The notes below the pieces were generated by a model that saw nothing but the letters and a program-made list of their open reading frames with translations, did not search any database and was not told where the DNA came from. A stretch of 64,000 nucleotides of DNA, taken from Nicotiana tabacum. Taxonomy: Eukaryota; Streptophyta; Magnoliopsida; Solanales; Solanaceae. The stretch lies in contig NC_134080.1 in NCBI RefSeq assembly GCF_000715075.1, positions 34,018,758-34,082,757 on the forward strand. The letters run 5' to 3'. Shown here in pieces: positions 32,462 through 45,247 of this stretch (positions are counted from its first letter, which is position 1; the number at the start of each line of letters is the position of its first letter). The translations under genes were made by a program, and so were the position numbers.

Positions 32462-35165
32462 TGTTACAACCCATATCCACACGCGTTAGTTCATGCCATA
32501 TATTAGTTAACATAAATCCAAGAAGGAATTATATTTGAGATGATAAAAAGTTAATCATATTGGTCTTAAGTGATACAAGAGTGTATAAGGGTGATTAACA
32601 AGTATTCGAAGTTAAACGAATCAAGGATGTTGTAACTCGTATTTTCAGGTAAATCTAGCAGTGCCTAATACACTCAAGAGGTCATGTATTAAGGTATTTT
32701 AATCATATAATATCCGTATCATAAGTCTTGAAGTCAAACGAGTTATGAAACAAAAGTCGATAAAAGTTGTCGCAACTTAGGTTCATAATTTTAATTAAAC
32801 ATTAGGTCAAATGTTTCTAGGATTTTCTCCTAATTTACAAGTAATTACGGGGTGATCTACCTACCAAATTAAATATAAATAAGTCTAGTTTCTAACGCAT
32901 TAAACCGTTCATCGATACGATCTCGGAGTAGAGAGATATTTGCGTTTTCGCGAGACCGCGCCAAGCACCTCTCTATGGGGCCCACTAAGGCGGTTTAAGA
33001 TATATGGACCTATATAGGATGACTCCAACCCGTTTTAAGTCATTTTATTTTCACTATTTTCAGACCTTAGAACCCTAGGAACATCCTCTCAAGGTTCTCT
33101 CAAGATTCAAGACCCAAAAAAAGGGCAAACAACACAAATCAAGTGTCGGGAATTCCGTGGCACTAGTAAGTCTCTTGTTCTTCTTGTTGTTGCTCATTTT
33201 TGTGTTGTTCCAGCTCATGTGGGAGGTTGTTTTAAAGGGTTTGTGTTCTTTAAATACTCCCTCATGTTCTTAATATCAATCCTAGGCGATTTCAAGCCTT
33301 CTAAAGTGATTCTAGTGCCGAAAAATACTAATTGATCGCTGGTTTCGCTTTCTTGTTGTTGTGGCAGCATTAGAGGGATATTTCATGGAAATTTAAGGTC
33401 AAATTGGAGTTGTTCTTTCTGTATAAAGGTAAGTAACCTCTTACTTTATATGTGTTTAAGATTATCCAAGTTGCGGCTAAGCTATTGAAGCTAGAACTTG
33501 TGAAATATATATCAAAAGGCTTGGTAGTAATGTTATTCTTTTGTGGACTGTTTTGCGTTGCTGTTGGGCTGCGTATTTTACTACTATTTTGTGAAGTTTT
33601 AGAGGAGTAAGGGTGTGGAGAAACACCATATATATGTAGGGTTGTGGTTTGATAGTTATTCGTAACATTTCCGGGTCGTTTGACACGACTACGGTGGTCG
33701 TCGTATGTATGAAGTGATTAGGCTGTGCGTGGACTATTTTGGGAAGCTCAATATGTTTATTATTGATGTTGTTTGGGTTGTTTGGTGATTGTTTTGAATG
33801 GTGTGAGGTCATATATATAGGGGAGGTGCTGTCCGTTTCATCGTAAAATAGGTTATGGTCGATACATAATAGTTATGACGCTTAAATGATAACGATAGTA
33901 TCGTTTCTCTTATTGTAGACTAAGGAGTTGTGACAATTGCATAGCTTGAGATTTGGGCAATATATACAAGGTATGTGAGGCTATCCCTTTTCTTCTTTTG
34001 GCACGACTCCGATTGTACATAATGTAATGAACGAGCTTCCAAAGATACTCTACTCTTAGAAGCTAGCAGTACTTACATTGCTTTCCCTCTTATGGAACGA
34101 TTGATGTTAATGTTGCTTCTCTTATTCTTATGTTATCAATGATGTTGGTACTTCCTGACTCTTATAAGGTACGTAATGAAGAGTTGGTCCTAATAACGTG
34201 TACAGAGGATACCGACCTTACGTCACTCCGAAAGGTTTAGAATGTGATTCCATGAGTCGAGCATGCATTATATATATGTATCTATTTTACTCTACCGAGC
34301 CACGCTATAGTCGGCCGGGTACGACACCTATTGTGCAACCACTGATCAGTTGGGTTTTACCGAGCTCCACATGGCCGGGTACGATACTACCGAGCCTTAT
34401 GATGGCCGGGTATGTTTTTTTTACCGAGCCTATTACGGTCGGGTACGATATGATGATGATGATGCTCATAGAGGCGTATGGTTTAAAAGTTTATGTATTT
34501 ATGTATATGTATCATGCATTTTATGTCAGTAGCCCTCAGAGGTAATCAGATGTTACAGGTTGTATATTCGCTATCCCTGCTTACATTACTGTTCGTATTT
34601 ATGGTTCTCTGCCTTACATACTCAGTACTTTATTCGTACTAACGTCCTTTTGTTTGTGGACGCTGCATGTCATGTTGTAGGTCCTGATAGACAGGCAGGC
34701 GCAGCTCCCCCACCACAGTAGGCAGTCCAGTTCAGCGGTGATTGGCGAGATCCCTTCTTCGGACTTGCCGTGGTCTTGGTATGCATTTTTGTTATAGATG
34801 TTATGGGTATGTCGGGGCCTTGTTCCGGCTATGTTGCAGCACTTATGTTCCTTTAGAGGCTCATAGACAGGTGTCGACTCATGTATAGTTTGGTATGCCT
34901 TGTCGACTGGTTTTTATTGTATAGCCTTTCATGGTAGCGTGGTAGCTCGTACCATATATATATAGTTTCTTGATTGTTTGGTCATCCCATGTTATGTATG
35001 TTCATGCCATCATATTTTATGGTTGGTTGTCCATGATCCATGTCTACCATTTATATTGATCTCATCAGCCCTAAAAGATAATAAAGAAGGTTAGATAAAA
35101 TGTACGTTGGTGCTCGGCAAGTATGGTCGGGTGCTAGTCATGGCCCTCCAGTTTGGGTCGTGACA
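32462..35165 (+). repeat. 5' LTR of Tekay copy 1 (2704 bp)
   Basis: It starts TGTTACAACCC and ends CGTGACA. It aligns end to end with 40401-43104. A TATA-like ATATATATAG lies near 33811. Confidence 0.92.
34293..34448 (+). repeat. Stem-loop repeat array in the Tekay 1 5' LTR
   Basis: Four units each pair TACCGAGC with a following GGCCGGGTA (near inverted repeats) across a variable loop. Confidence 0.75.
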
Positions 35166-35169
35166 AACT

Positions 35170-35181
35170 TGGTATCAGAGC
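35170..35181 (+). other. Primer-binding site of Tekay copy 1
   Basis: TGGTATCAGAGC matches the initiator Met tRNA 3' end exactly, four bases after the LTR. Confidence 0.93.
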
Positions 35182-35370
35182 AAGTCTGTCCTAGGGGTTG
35201 TCTATGAGCCGTGTCTAGTAGATTCTTGATTATGGATGTGTAGCGCGCCACATTTATAATCAGGAGGCTACATGACATCTAGGGTTGTTACCTTCTTCAT
35301 GAATCTAGATCGTGCGTAGAGTTGAGTCGTAAGTGTTCGTCTCTAATATTCACCTTGTTTTCTTTCAGTA

Positions 35371-38300
35371 ATGCCTTCGACTAGGAAGCAAACAATTAGT
35401 AGATGGCTTGATACAGTTGCGGGAGAGGGTACCAGTCAGGTGCCCCAAGCCAGAGCAGGCCAAAGTGAGGCTCATAGTGAGATGTCATCTCATACCTCAT
35501 CTACTCTGTCTCCTCCTGAGGATATTAGGAGGCACCCGACACCTCCAGTTCCTCCGTCTGGCACTACAAACCAGGATATGCGGAGTGCTTTGCAGTTATT
35601 GACTAGCTTGGTAGCTGCTCAGGCTCAGAGGCAGAATACAGGTGCTGTTGAGAAACCAGTTAGTACGAGAGTTCGTGATTTTATTAATTTAGACCCTCCA
35701 GTGTTTACCAGATCATACCCCAAGGAGGACCCGCAAACTTTTATTGACCAGGTTCATCGTACACTTCGGGTTATGCATGTTAGTGATACAGAGGCAGTAG
35801 AGTTGGCTTCGTATCGGCTATGGGATTTAGTGGTTCTCTGGTATGATAGCTGGGAGAGATCCAGGGGTTCAGACGCTCTTCCAACTGTGTGGAAGGAATT
35901 TTCTGAGGCCTTTCTTCGTCACTATTTGCCAGTTGAGATACGACGAGTTAGAGCTGATAAGTTCTTGAACCTTAGACAAGGTAATATGAGTGTGCGAGAG
36001 TACAATATGTAGTTCGATTCTTTAGCAAGGTATGCTCCCCATATGGTGACCGAGATGAGTGATAGGGTGCATTTGTTCGTGAACGGATTGGGACCACATC
36101 TGATAAATGAGTGCACGACAGCCTCCTTGGTGGAGAGAATGGATATTTCCCATATTCAGGCTTATGCCCAGACCCTAGAGGATCGTAAGCACCAGCAGAG
36201 GGCAGATAGGGAGCAGGATAGGGGCCAGTATAAGAGGGCGAGATTTCCAAGGTATTCTAATGACTTCAGAGGCAACGTCAAGCCCCAGTCTTCGAGGAGT
36301 TCGGCGCCACCTGTAGCTAGTGCTCCTCCACAATTTCAGAGGCCTCGATATGATCGATTTACCTATTTTGGCCCAGGTCAGAGTTTGCAGGCATCAGGCT
36401 CGCAACATCACAAGGATACTAGTCAGACGAGACCCCCAACACCACGTTGTGATCAGTGCGAAAAGGCCCACTTTGGACTGTGCCGTCGAGGTTCTGATGC
36501 GTGTTATTCTTGCGGACAGCCTGTCCATATGATGCGGGATTGTCCTAATAGATGAGGTGATGGTATGGCTCAGCTAACTAAATCTGTGTCAGGTTCTTCC
36601 TCATCAGTTCGACCTCCAGCATAGGGTTTTCAGCAGTCGACAGGTCGTGGTAGAGCTAGAGGTGCAGTGCCGAGTTCGAGTGGTGGTCAAAATCAAACCT
36701 ATACTCTAGTAGGTCGATAGGATCTCGAGTTATCTCCAGATGTTGTTACAGGTATATTGTTTGTATTTTCTTATGATGTATACGCGTTGATCGATCCGGG
36801 ATCTACATTATCAGATGTTACACCCTTTGTGGCTAATAAGTTTGGCATTGAACCTGAATTGATAAGTAATCTACTTCGATAGGAGATTCTGTGATTGCTA
36901 GAAGGGTATATAGAGGTTGCACTGTGATGATTTGTAGTCGTCAAACCTCGGCAAATTTATTTGAGTTAGAAATGGTTGATTTTGATGTGATAATGGGAAT
37001 GGACTGGTTGGCCTCATGCTATGCAAATGTTGACTGTCCTACGAAGATGGTTAGGTTTCAATTTCCTGGTGAACCCATCATTGAATGGAAAGGGAATATT
37101 GCTACACCAAAAGGTAGGTTTATTTCCTATCTTAAGGCAAGGAAAATGATCTCAAAAGGTTACATTTATCATTTCGTTTGCGTTAGGGATGCGGAGGTGA
37201 AACCGCCTACTTTACAATCAATCCCCGTGGTCAACGAATTCCCAGATGTTTTCCCAGATGATCTCCCAGGCCTTCCTCTTAAAAGGGAGATTGAGTTTAG
37301 CATTGATGTGTTGCCTAACACTCAACCGATCTCTATCCCTCCATACAGAATGGCCCCAACAGAGTTGAATTTGCAGTTAAAGGACTTGCTGGATAAGGGC
37401 TTCATTAGGCCTAGTACTTCACCTTGGGGTGCGCCAGTCCTATTCGTGTGGAAGAAAGATGGGTCGTTATGGATGTGTATCAACTATCGACAGTTGAATA
37501 AGTTTACTATAAAGAACAAGTATCCACTTCCAAGAATTGATGACCTGATGACCAACTCCAGGGTGCCAAGTATTTCTCCAAGATTGATTTACGTTCAGGG
37601 TATCATCAGGTGAGGGTTAAGGAGAAGGATATTCCAAAGACGGCCTTCCGGATAAGATACAAGCACTTTGAGTTCTTGGTGATGTCGTTCGGGCTAACAA
37701 ATGCCCCAACAGCTTTTATGGATCTCATGAATACTGTATTTAGGCCCTATCTTGATGTGTTTGTGATTGTATTCATTGATGACATTCTAGTGTATTCTCG
37801 TTCGGAGGCAGAACATGCGGGCCACTTGCGGATAGTATTACAGACGCTTCAGGATCGTAAGTTATATGCTAAGCTCTCCAAATGTGAATTTTGGCTGAAC
37901 TCAGTAGCGTTCCTTGGCCATGTGATATCTGATGATGGTATTAGTGTCGACACTCAGAAGATCGATGCAGTAAAGAATGGGCCGAGACCTACAACACCAT
38001 CAGAAGTCCGCAGCTTCCTGGGGCTAGCAAGATATTTTAGGCAGTTTGTAGAAGGGTTTTCCTCTATATCATCACCATTGACTAAGTTAACACAGAAAGC
38101 TACCAAGTTCCAGTGGTCTGACACTTGTGAACGTTCTTTTCAGGAGCTGAAGAATCGATTGACATCTACACCAGTGCTCACTCTCCCTGAAGGAATAGAA
38201 GGTTATGTGGTATATTGTGATGCCTCAGGTATAGGTTTGGGGTGCGTATTGATGCAGTGTGGGAAGGTGATTACTTATGCATCAAGACAATTGAAGAAGC

Positions 38301-40177
38301 ATGAAAAGAATTATCCAACCCATGATTTGGAATTGGCTGCAGTAATATATGCTTTGAAGATATGGCGGCACTACTTATACGGCGTCCATGTTGACATCTA
38401 CACAGATCACAAGAGTTTACAATACATATTCAAGCAGAAAGAGTTGAATTTGAGGTAGCGTAGGTGGCTTGAATTATTGAAAGACTACGACGTTGAGATA
38501 TTGTATCATCCAGGTAAAGCCAATGTTGTGGCAGACGCTCTCAGCCGTAAGTCCATGGGAAGCTTAGTACATATTGAGGCAGGTAGATGGGGGTTGACTA
38601 AAGAGCTTCATCAGCTAGCCAATATGAGAATCAAATTGTTAGACTCTGATGACGGAGGTGTTACTGTACAGAATACATCAGAATCATCTTTGATAGCCGA
38701 GGTAAAAGCACGGCAATATGAAGATTCTATCTTAGTACGATTAGGAGAGAGCATTCAGTAGAGTAAAAGTGTGGCTTTTGAGATCGGAAGAGATGGGGCA
38801 CTGAGATACCAAGGCCGATTATATATGCCTAATATGGTAGGGTTGCGAGAGAAGATTATGAATGAGATTCATCAATCCCGATATTCCATCCATCCCGGCT
38901 CGACAAAGATGTATCATGATGTCAAGGAGCAGTATTGGTGGGATAACATGAAGAAGTCTATTGCAGAATTTGTAGCCCAGTGTCCCAATTGTCAACAAGT
39001 AAAGATAGAACATCAGAAACCCGGTGGATTGCTTCAGAATATAGAGATTCCGACCTGGAAATGGGAGGTGATTAATATGGACTTCATTATTGGATTACCT
39101 CGCTCTTATCATAAGTTTGACTCCATCTGGGTGATAATTGATCGACTTACAAAATGTGCCCATTTTCTGCCAGTTAAGACAACTTACACAGCTGAAGATT
39201 ATGCGAAGTTGTATATCAAGGAGATTGTTAGGCTTCATGGTGTGCTGGTATCTATTATATCAGACCGATGAGCTCAATTTACAGCTAACTTTTGGAGGTC
39301 TTTTCAGAAGGGTTTAGGCACACAAGTGAATCTCAGCACTGCATTTCATTCGCAGACTGACGGACAGGCTGAACGTACCATTCAGACATTGGAAGATATG
39401 CTACGAGCATGTGTTCTAGATTTTAAGGGAAATTGGGATGACCATCTTCCACTCATAGAATTCACCTACAATAATAGCTACCATTCCAGTATTAAAATGG
39501 CCCCATACGAGGCACTATATGGGAGAAGATGTAGATCACCAGTTGGATGGTTCGAAGTCGGTGAAATAGAATTATATGGGCCAGATTTGATTCACCAAGC
39601 TATTAAGAAGGTGAGAGTGATACAGGAGCGATTGAGGACGGCACAAAGCAGGCAAAAATCTTATTCCGATGTCTGACGTCGTGATCTGGAGTTTGAGGTT
39701 GGTGATTGGGTTTTCCTGGGGATCTCACCAATGAAGGGTATTATGAATTTTGGGAAGAAAGTTAAGCTGAGTCCAAGGTATATCGGGCCGTATAAAATTC
39801 TTCGACGGATTGGACAGGTTGCTTATAAGTTAGAATTGTCATCCGAATTGGAATTTGTCCACCCGGTATTCCATGTATCTATGTTGAGGAAATGTATTGG
39901 AGACCCTTCTTGAGTCGTCCCTATCAAAGATGTACAGGTTACAGAGGACCTATCATATGAAGAAGTGCCAGTGTCTATATTAGATTGACAAGTTCGCAAG
40001 CTGAGAACAAAAAATGTAGCTTCCATCAAAGTATTGTGGAGGAACAAGAATATGGAAGAAATAACATGGGAAGCAGAAGAGGAGATGAAGTCTAAATACC
40101 CGTACATATTCCAGAATGAAGATAACAAGGATGTTGGTGGAACACATGATACATTGGAAGGTGAAATGGCTCTATGA
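35371..40177 (+). pseudogene. Tekay 1 gag-pol polyprotein with chromodomain, broken
   Basis: Gag starts at 35371 (MPSTRKQT) and includes a retrotransposon gag domain and a zinc knuckle CYSCGQPVHMMRDC. Protease shows LIDPGST, reverse transcriptase PYRMAP and FIDDILVYS, RNase [14 protein letters not shown] and YTDHKSL, and integrase an HHCC finger with CPNCQQ, the GLPRSYHKFDS segment and TDGQAERTI. The chromodomain (QVRKLRTKNVASIKVLW...EEITWE) ends at 40177. Stops interrupt at about 36010, 36553, 36622, 36718, 38456, 38759, 39269, 39674, 39911 and 39986, and frameshifts lie near 36875 and 37600. The aspartate box of integrase is next to the stop at 39269. Comparison with copy 2 shows most stops arose from CAG or CGA. 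The chromodomain would direct integration to heterochromatin. Confidence 0.93.
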
Positions 40178-40387
40178 GGTAAGCAATAACTTGAGAATAC
40201 TCTTCCTTAATACAAAATGGCGATATGCAGATAATGTACATGTCCATAATGCTTTGCATACTCTTGTAAGGCCATACATTGAGTTAACCGCTTGCAAGTT
40301 TATCCTCTATTTATGGGAGAAACTTGACCGGAATCCATGATGATTTAAACTCCCCATGAACCCTTACATTCGAGGACGAATGTTCCT

Positions 40388-40400
40388 AAGGGGGGAAGGG
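40388..40400 (+). other. Polypurine tract of Tekay copy 1
   Basis: AAGGGGGGAAGGG lies immediately before the 3' LTR, downstream of the conserved ATTCGAGGACGAATGTT. Confidence 0.88.
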
Positions 40401-43104
40401 AGTTACAACCCATATCCACACGCGTTAGTTCATTCCATATATTAGTTAACATAAATCCAAGAAGGAATTATCTTTGAGATGATAAGAAGTTAATCATATT
40501 GGTCCTAAGTGATACAAGAGTGTATAAGGGTGATTAACAAGTATTAGAAGTTAAACGAATCAAGGATGTTGTAACTCGTATTTTTAGGTAAATCTAGCAG
40601 TGCTTAATACACTCAAGAGGTCATGTATTAAGTTATTTTAATCATATAATATCCGTATCATAAGTCTTGAAGTCAAACGAGTTATGAAACAAAAGTCGAC
40701 AAAAGTTGTCGCAACTTAGGTTCATAATTTTACTTAAACATTAGGTCAAATGTTTCTAAGATTTTCTCCTAATTTACAAGGAATTATGGGGTGATCTATA
40801 CACAAAATTAAATATCAATGAGTCTAGTTTCTAACGCATTAAACCGTTCATCGATACGATCTCGGAGTAGAGAGATATTCGCATTTTCGCGAGACTGCGC
40901 CAAGCACCTCTCTATGGGGCCCACTAAGGCGATTTAAGATATTTGGACCTATATAGGATGCCTCCAACCCGTTTTAAGTCATTTTCTTTTCACTATTTTC
41001 AGACCTTAGAACCCTAGGAACATCCTCTCAAGGTTCTCTCAAGATTCAAGACCCAAAAAAGGGCAAACAACACAAATCAAGTGTCGGGAATTCCGTGGCG
41101 CTAGTAAGTCTCTTGTTCTTCTTGTTGTTGCTCATTTTTGTGTTGTTCCAGCTCGTGTGGGAGGATGTTTTAAAGGGTTTATGTTCTGTAAATACTCCCT
41201 CATGTTCTTAATATCAATCCTAGGTGATTTCAAGCCTTCTAAAGTGATTCTAGTGCCGAAAAATACTAATTGATCGCTAGTTTCGCTTTCTTGTTGTTGT
41301 GGCAGCATTGGAGGGATATTTCATGGAAATTTAAGGTCAAATTGGAGTTGTTCTTTCTGTATAAAGGTAAGTAATCTCTCACTCTATATGTATTTAAGAT
41401 TATCCAAGTTGCGGCTAAGCCATTGAAGCTAGAACTTGTGAAATATATATCGAAAGGCTTGGTAGTAATGTTATTGTTTTATGGACTGTTTTGTGTTGCT
41501 GTTAAGCTGCGTATTTTACTACTGTTTTGTGGAGTTTTGGAGGAGGAAGGGTGTGGAGAAACACCATATATATGTAGGGTTGTGGTCTGATAGTTATTCG
41601 TAACATTTACGGGTCGTTTGACACGACTACGGTGGTCGTCGTATGTATGAAGTGATTAGGCTGTGTGTGGACTATTTTGGGAAGCTCAATATGTTTATTA
41701 TTGATATTGTTTGGGCTGTTTGGTGATTTTTTTGAATGGTGTGAAGTCATATATATATAGGAGAGGTGCTGTCCGTTTCATCGTAAAATAGGTTGTGGTC
41801 AATACATAATAGTTATGATGCTTAAATGATAACGATAGTATCGTTTCTCTTATTGTAGACTAAGGAGTTGTGACAATTGCATAGCTTGAGATTTGGGCAA
41901 TATATACAAGGTATGTGAGGCTATCCCTTTTCTTCTTTTGGCACGACTCCGATTGTACATAATGTAATGAACGAGCTTCCAAAGATACTCTACTCTTAGA
42001 AGCTAGCAGTACTTACATTGCTTTCCCTCTTATGGAACGATTGATGTTAATGTTACTTCTCTTATTCTTATGTTATCAATGTTGTTAGTACTTCCTGACT
42101 CTTATAAGGTTCATAATGAAGAGTTGGTCCTAATAACGTGTACAGAGGATACCGACCTTACATCACTCCGAAAGGTTTAGAATGTGATTCCATGAGTCGA
42201 GCATGCATTATATATATGTATCTATTTTACTCTACCGAGCCGCGCTATAGTCGGCCGGGTACGACACCTATATTGCAACCACTGATCAGTTGGATTTTAC
42301 CGAGCTCCACGTGGCTGGGTACGATACTACCGAGCCTTATGATGGCCGGGTATGTTTTTTTACCGAGCCTATTATGGCCGGGTACGATATGATGATGATG
42401 ATGCCCGCAGAGGCGTATGGTTTAAAAGTTTATGTATTTATGTATATGTATCATGCATTTCATGTTAGTAGCCCTCAGAGGTAATCAGATGTTACAGGTT
42501 GTATATTCTCTATCCCTACTTACATTACTGTTCGTATTTATGGTTCCCTGCCTTACATACTCAGTACTTTATTCGTACTGTCGTCCTTTTGTTTGTGGAC
42601 GTTGCATGTCATGCTGCAGGTCCTGATAGACAGGCAGGCGCAGCTCCCCCACCACAGTAGGCAGTCCAGTTCAGCGGTGATTAGCGAGATCCCTTCTTCG
42701 GACTTGCCGTGGTCTTGGTATGCATTTTTGTTATAGATATTATGGGTATGTCGGGGCCCTGTTCCGGCTATGTTGCAGCACTTATGTTCCTTTAGAGGCT
42801 TATACACAGGTGTCGACTCATGTATAGTTTGGTATGCCTTGTCGGCTGGTTTTTGTTGTATAGTCTTTCATGGTAGCGTGGTAGCTCGTACCATATATAT
42901 ATAGTTTCTTGATTGTCTGGTCATCCCATGTTATGTATGTTCATGCCATCATATTTTATGGTTGGTTGTCCATGATCCATGTCTACCATTTATATTGATC
43001 TCATCAGCCCTAAAAGATAATAAAGAAGGTTAGATAAAATGTACGTTGGTGCTCGGCAAGTATGGTCTGGTGCTAGTCATGGCCCTCCAGTTTAGGTAGT
43101 GACA
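40401..43104 (+). repeat. 3' LTR of Tekay copy 1 (2704 bp)
   Basis: It starts AGTTACAACCC where the 5' copy has TGTTACAACCC, so the terminal T is changed, and ends GTGACA. Confidence 0.92.
42233..42388 (+). repeat. Stem-loop repeat array in the Tekay 1 3' LTR
   Basis: Four TACCGAGC/GGCCGGGTA units correspond to those at 34293-34448. Confidence 0.75.
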
Positions 43105-43695
43105 TTTAGCTACTCATAACTATGGGTAAACAAACTAAAACAATATTCATCATAAAACTTGCAAGAAAAATTAAAGAAAAAAAGAAAGATGTTTTGGGGT
43201 GATCTCTCACAATTGTTTTTCCTTGCCAAAATACTCTCCAAATCAATACATCCCTCTCTTGGGCGAAGTCTAATCTTTAAAATAGGGTCTTGGGCTAAAA
43301 ATCTCGTATTTTGCACTTTAGTCCCTAAAGTTCTCCGCCTCCGCCACGGTTCTGCCGCGGTCGCGGCCGAACCGCGGCCAAACATGCTCTCTGATTCTGA
43401 CTTTGTCCGCAACCATCTTCTACCGCGGTTCTGCCGCGGTCGCGGTGGAACCGCGACAGTCCTCTTTCAGTTCTGACTTGAGCTGTTTCGCGTGGTTTAC
43501 TTGACGGAATTTTATGATCGGCCTCTTTTTCTCCATATTTGATCCCAAAAGTACTCCATAGCCTTCTCTGGTCATATATAACCTGCAAAGCATGAAAAAC
43601 ACTAATAAGAGCATTTTGTTATCATTTTTATCATCCAAACTATACAAGAAGGTGGTTATTTAGGGCCTAATTATAGTTAAATTCACCTATTATCA
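43105..43695 (-). repeat. 5' LTR of the Athila element, outer segment
   Basis: It resumes with the TTTAG duplication and runs to CTATTATCA, followed by ACGAC. It carries two CCGCGGTCGCGG motifs, at about 43353 and 43433. Confidence 0.9.
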
Positions 43696-43944
43696 ACGAC
43701 AATGGGAAAAGGGAAAAGAAACAGGAAGAGGTTAGGGGAACAATGATATTACTGATTTGAGGTGGAATTAAGGTGGGGTGAGGGCTTATTTTCTTTTTTT
43801 TTTCCTTTGCAATTATTTTTTTATATTTTATATTTTAGATTTTTTAAAATCAAAATAATTGTAGTCACGCGTCTAATTTACGTGACTTGCACACTTTTTG
43901 TCCACATCACCTTTGTCACTGCCACATGTGCATGGTCAACGGTC

Positions 43945-44061
43945 AACTAGGTTTATTAGTTACCAAATACATGAGTTTGAGTGTTCAAATGGGAACGATG
44001 TAAGTTTATGTATCGGCTTTACAAATGAGAGCAAGTTTAAATGGTCAGAAGGCCATTCGCC
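43945..44061 (-). repeat. Right terminal inverted repeat of the Mutator-like element
   Basis: Its reverse complement starts GGCGAATGGCC and follows the left repeat through TAAAGCCGATACATAAACTT. Confidence 0.7.
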
Positions 44062-44070
44062 AAAATAAGA

Positions 44071-44273
44071 TAACTAGGAGAAAAGGAATTTTAAATTTCC
44101 GAAAAACGTAAAAACAAATTCAAGTAAAAATAATTTTTGAAATTTTGGAGTTATGTTAGAACTTGAATATAATTTGGAGTTGTTTTTGAATTTTTGTGAG
44201 TGATTTAAAGTGAAATTTTTGAAAAATATCTCTTTGTAATTTTTCAAATTTCTGAATTTTTTTGAAATGCAAT
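44071..44273. other. Short unassigned stretch between two insertions
   Basis: About 200 bp are AT-rich with repeated AAATTTT-like text. This is probably old upstream host DNA of the HAD gene or an older repeat; no gene is seen. Confidence 0.4.
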
Positions 44274-44548
44274 TGTAGACATTTAAATTTTATCGAATTT
44301 AAATCAATAAAATAACGCGGACCATATTTTAATATATTAGTCCAAATAAATATTTCGGGCTGATATAATTTGATTAATTATATAAGTTCAATATAATTGG
44401 GTTAGCCCATTTAATTGAACTACAAACAATGAGCTCACTTCATTAAGCCTAGGATGTCAGCTTCCTAAAGGCCCAGTTTGGTGCCACATGTCAAATGACG
44501 TGGCACAACAAGTCAAATGAAAAAGCCAATAGGATCATGCCACATGTC
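44274..44548 (+). repeat. 5' LTR of the gag-only element, first segment
   Basis: It aligns with the 3' LTR from 60065. It is cut after the target site ATGTC at 44544-44548, and an inverted repeat GTGCCAC...GTGGCAC lies near 44480-44506. Confidence 0.82.
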
Positions 44549-45247
44549 TATGACGACCCGGCTCGTCGTCACGTGAGTTACTGCCCTGTTTACCCCATTT
44601 TATGTTTCTTCATGTTTCATTATCGGTATTCGGTGTGTTAGAGTTAAATCGGATTGGTTTTGATGGGAAATGAGACACTTAATCTCTTTAAGGAAGGCTT
44701 GATTTGGAAAAGTCAATCGAATGTTGACGATTGAGTTAGAGAGCTCAGATGTGATTTTCGGTGATTCGGTTAGCTTTGGGGGTTGATATGTGGCTTAGGA
44801 GTGTGATCAGAATTGATTTTGGAGGTCCGAAGTAGAATTCGACTTGAATTGGCGAAGTTAGTATTTTGGCGAATTCCGGTTGGTAGGTGAGATTTTGATA
44901 CAGGGGTCAGAATGGAATTTCGAGAGTTGTAGTAGCTTCGTTAGGTGATTTTGGATGTGTGTGCAAAATTTCAGATCATTCGGAGGTGTTTTGGTCGGGT
45001 TTTTGATCAAATGCGTATTTCGGAAGTTTTTAAGAAATTTAGGCTTGAATCCGATGTAATTTGATGGTTTTGGTGTTGTTTGTGGTGTTTTGATGATTGG
45101 AACAAGTTTGAATGACGTTTTAGGATGGGTTGGCACTTTTGGTTGAGGTCCCGGGGGCCTCGGGGTGATTTCGGATGGTCAATCAGACCAATCTTGTTTT
45201 TGAAGTTGCATATTTCAGCTGAGTGTTACAGAATATTTTTGTTCTCT

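Larger units (their letters stand above)
32462..43104 (+). mobile_element. Tekay-type chromovirus, copy 1
   Basis: Two 2704-bp LTRs flank a gag-pol region ending in a chromodomain, with the primer site TGGTATCAGAGC after the 5' LTR and a polypurine tract before the 3' LTR. The duplication TTTAG (32457-32461 and 43105-43109) shows one clean insertion into the Athila LTR. LTRs differ by a few percent by eye, so it is not very recent, although it is younger than its Athila host. Confidence 0.94.
20911..43695 (-). mobile_element. Athila-type Ty3/gypsy retrotransposon, minus strand
   Basis: Both LTRs are present (1305 bp, and 1304 bp after removing a nested element). They are flanked by the 5-bp duplication ACGAC (20906-20910 and 43696-43700). 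On the minus strand the order is 5' LTR, the Athila-type primer site TGGCGCCGTTGCCGGGGA, gag, protease, reverse transcriptase, RNase H, integrase, an env-position ORF, a polypurine tract and the 3' LTR. This order and primer site identify the Athila lineage. The two LTRs differ by roughly 2% over the first 700 bp by eye. A Tekay element is inserted in the 5' LTR. Confidence 0.93.
20134..44061. mobile_element. Non-autonomous Mutator-like element split by nested retrotransposons
   Basis: The ends at 20134 (GGCGAAATGGC) and 44061 (inverted: GGCGAATGGCC) begin ~115-bp terminal inverted repeats, roughly 70% alike by eye. They are flanked by AAAATAAAA (20125-20133) and AAAATAAGA (44062-44070), a 9-bp target duplication with one change, as is usual for Mutator-like elements. 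Without the Athila insertion the element is about 1.14 kb and encodes no transposase. It lies in the upstream region of the HAD gene. Confidence 0.7.

Noticed and set aside
43110..43647. Short frames in the Athila LTR (for example at 43159-43476)
   Set aside because: They are created by the CG-rich palindromic block and are not shared intact by the other LTR.
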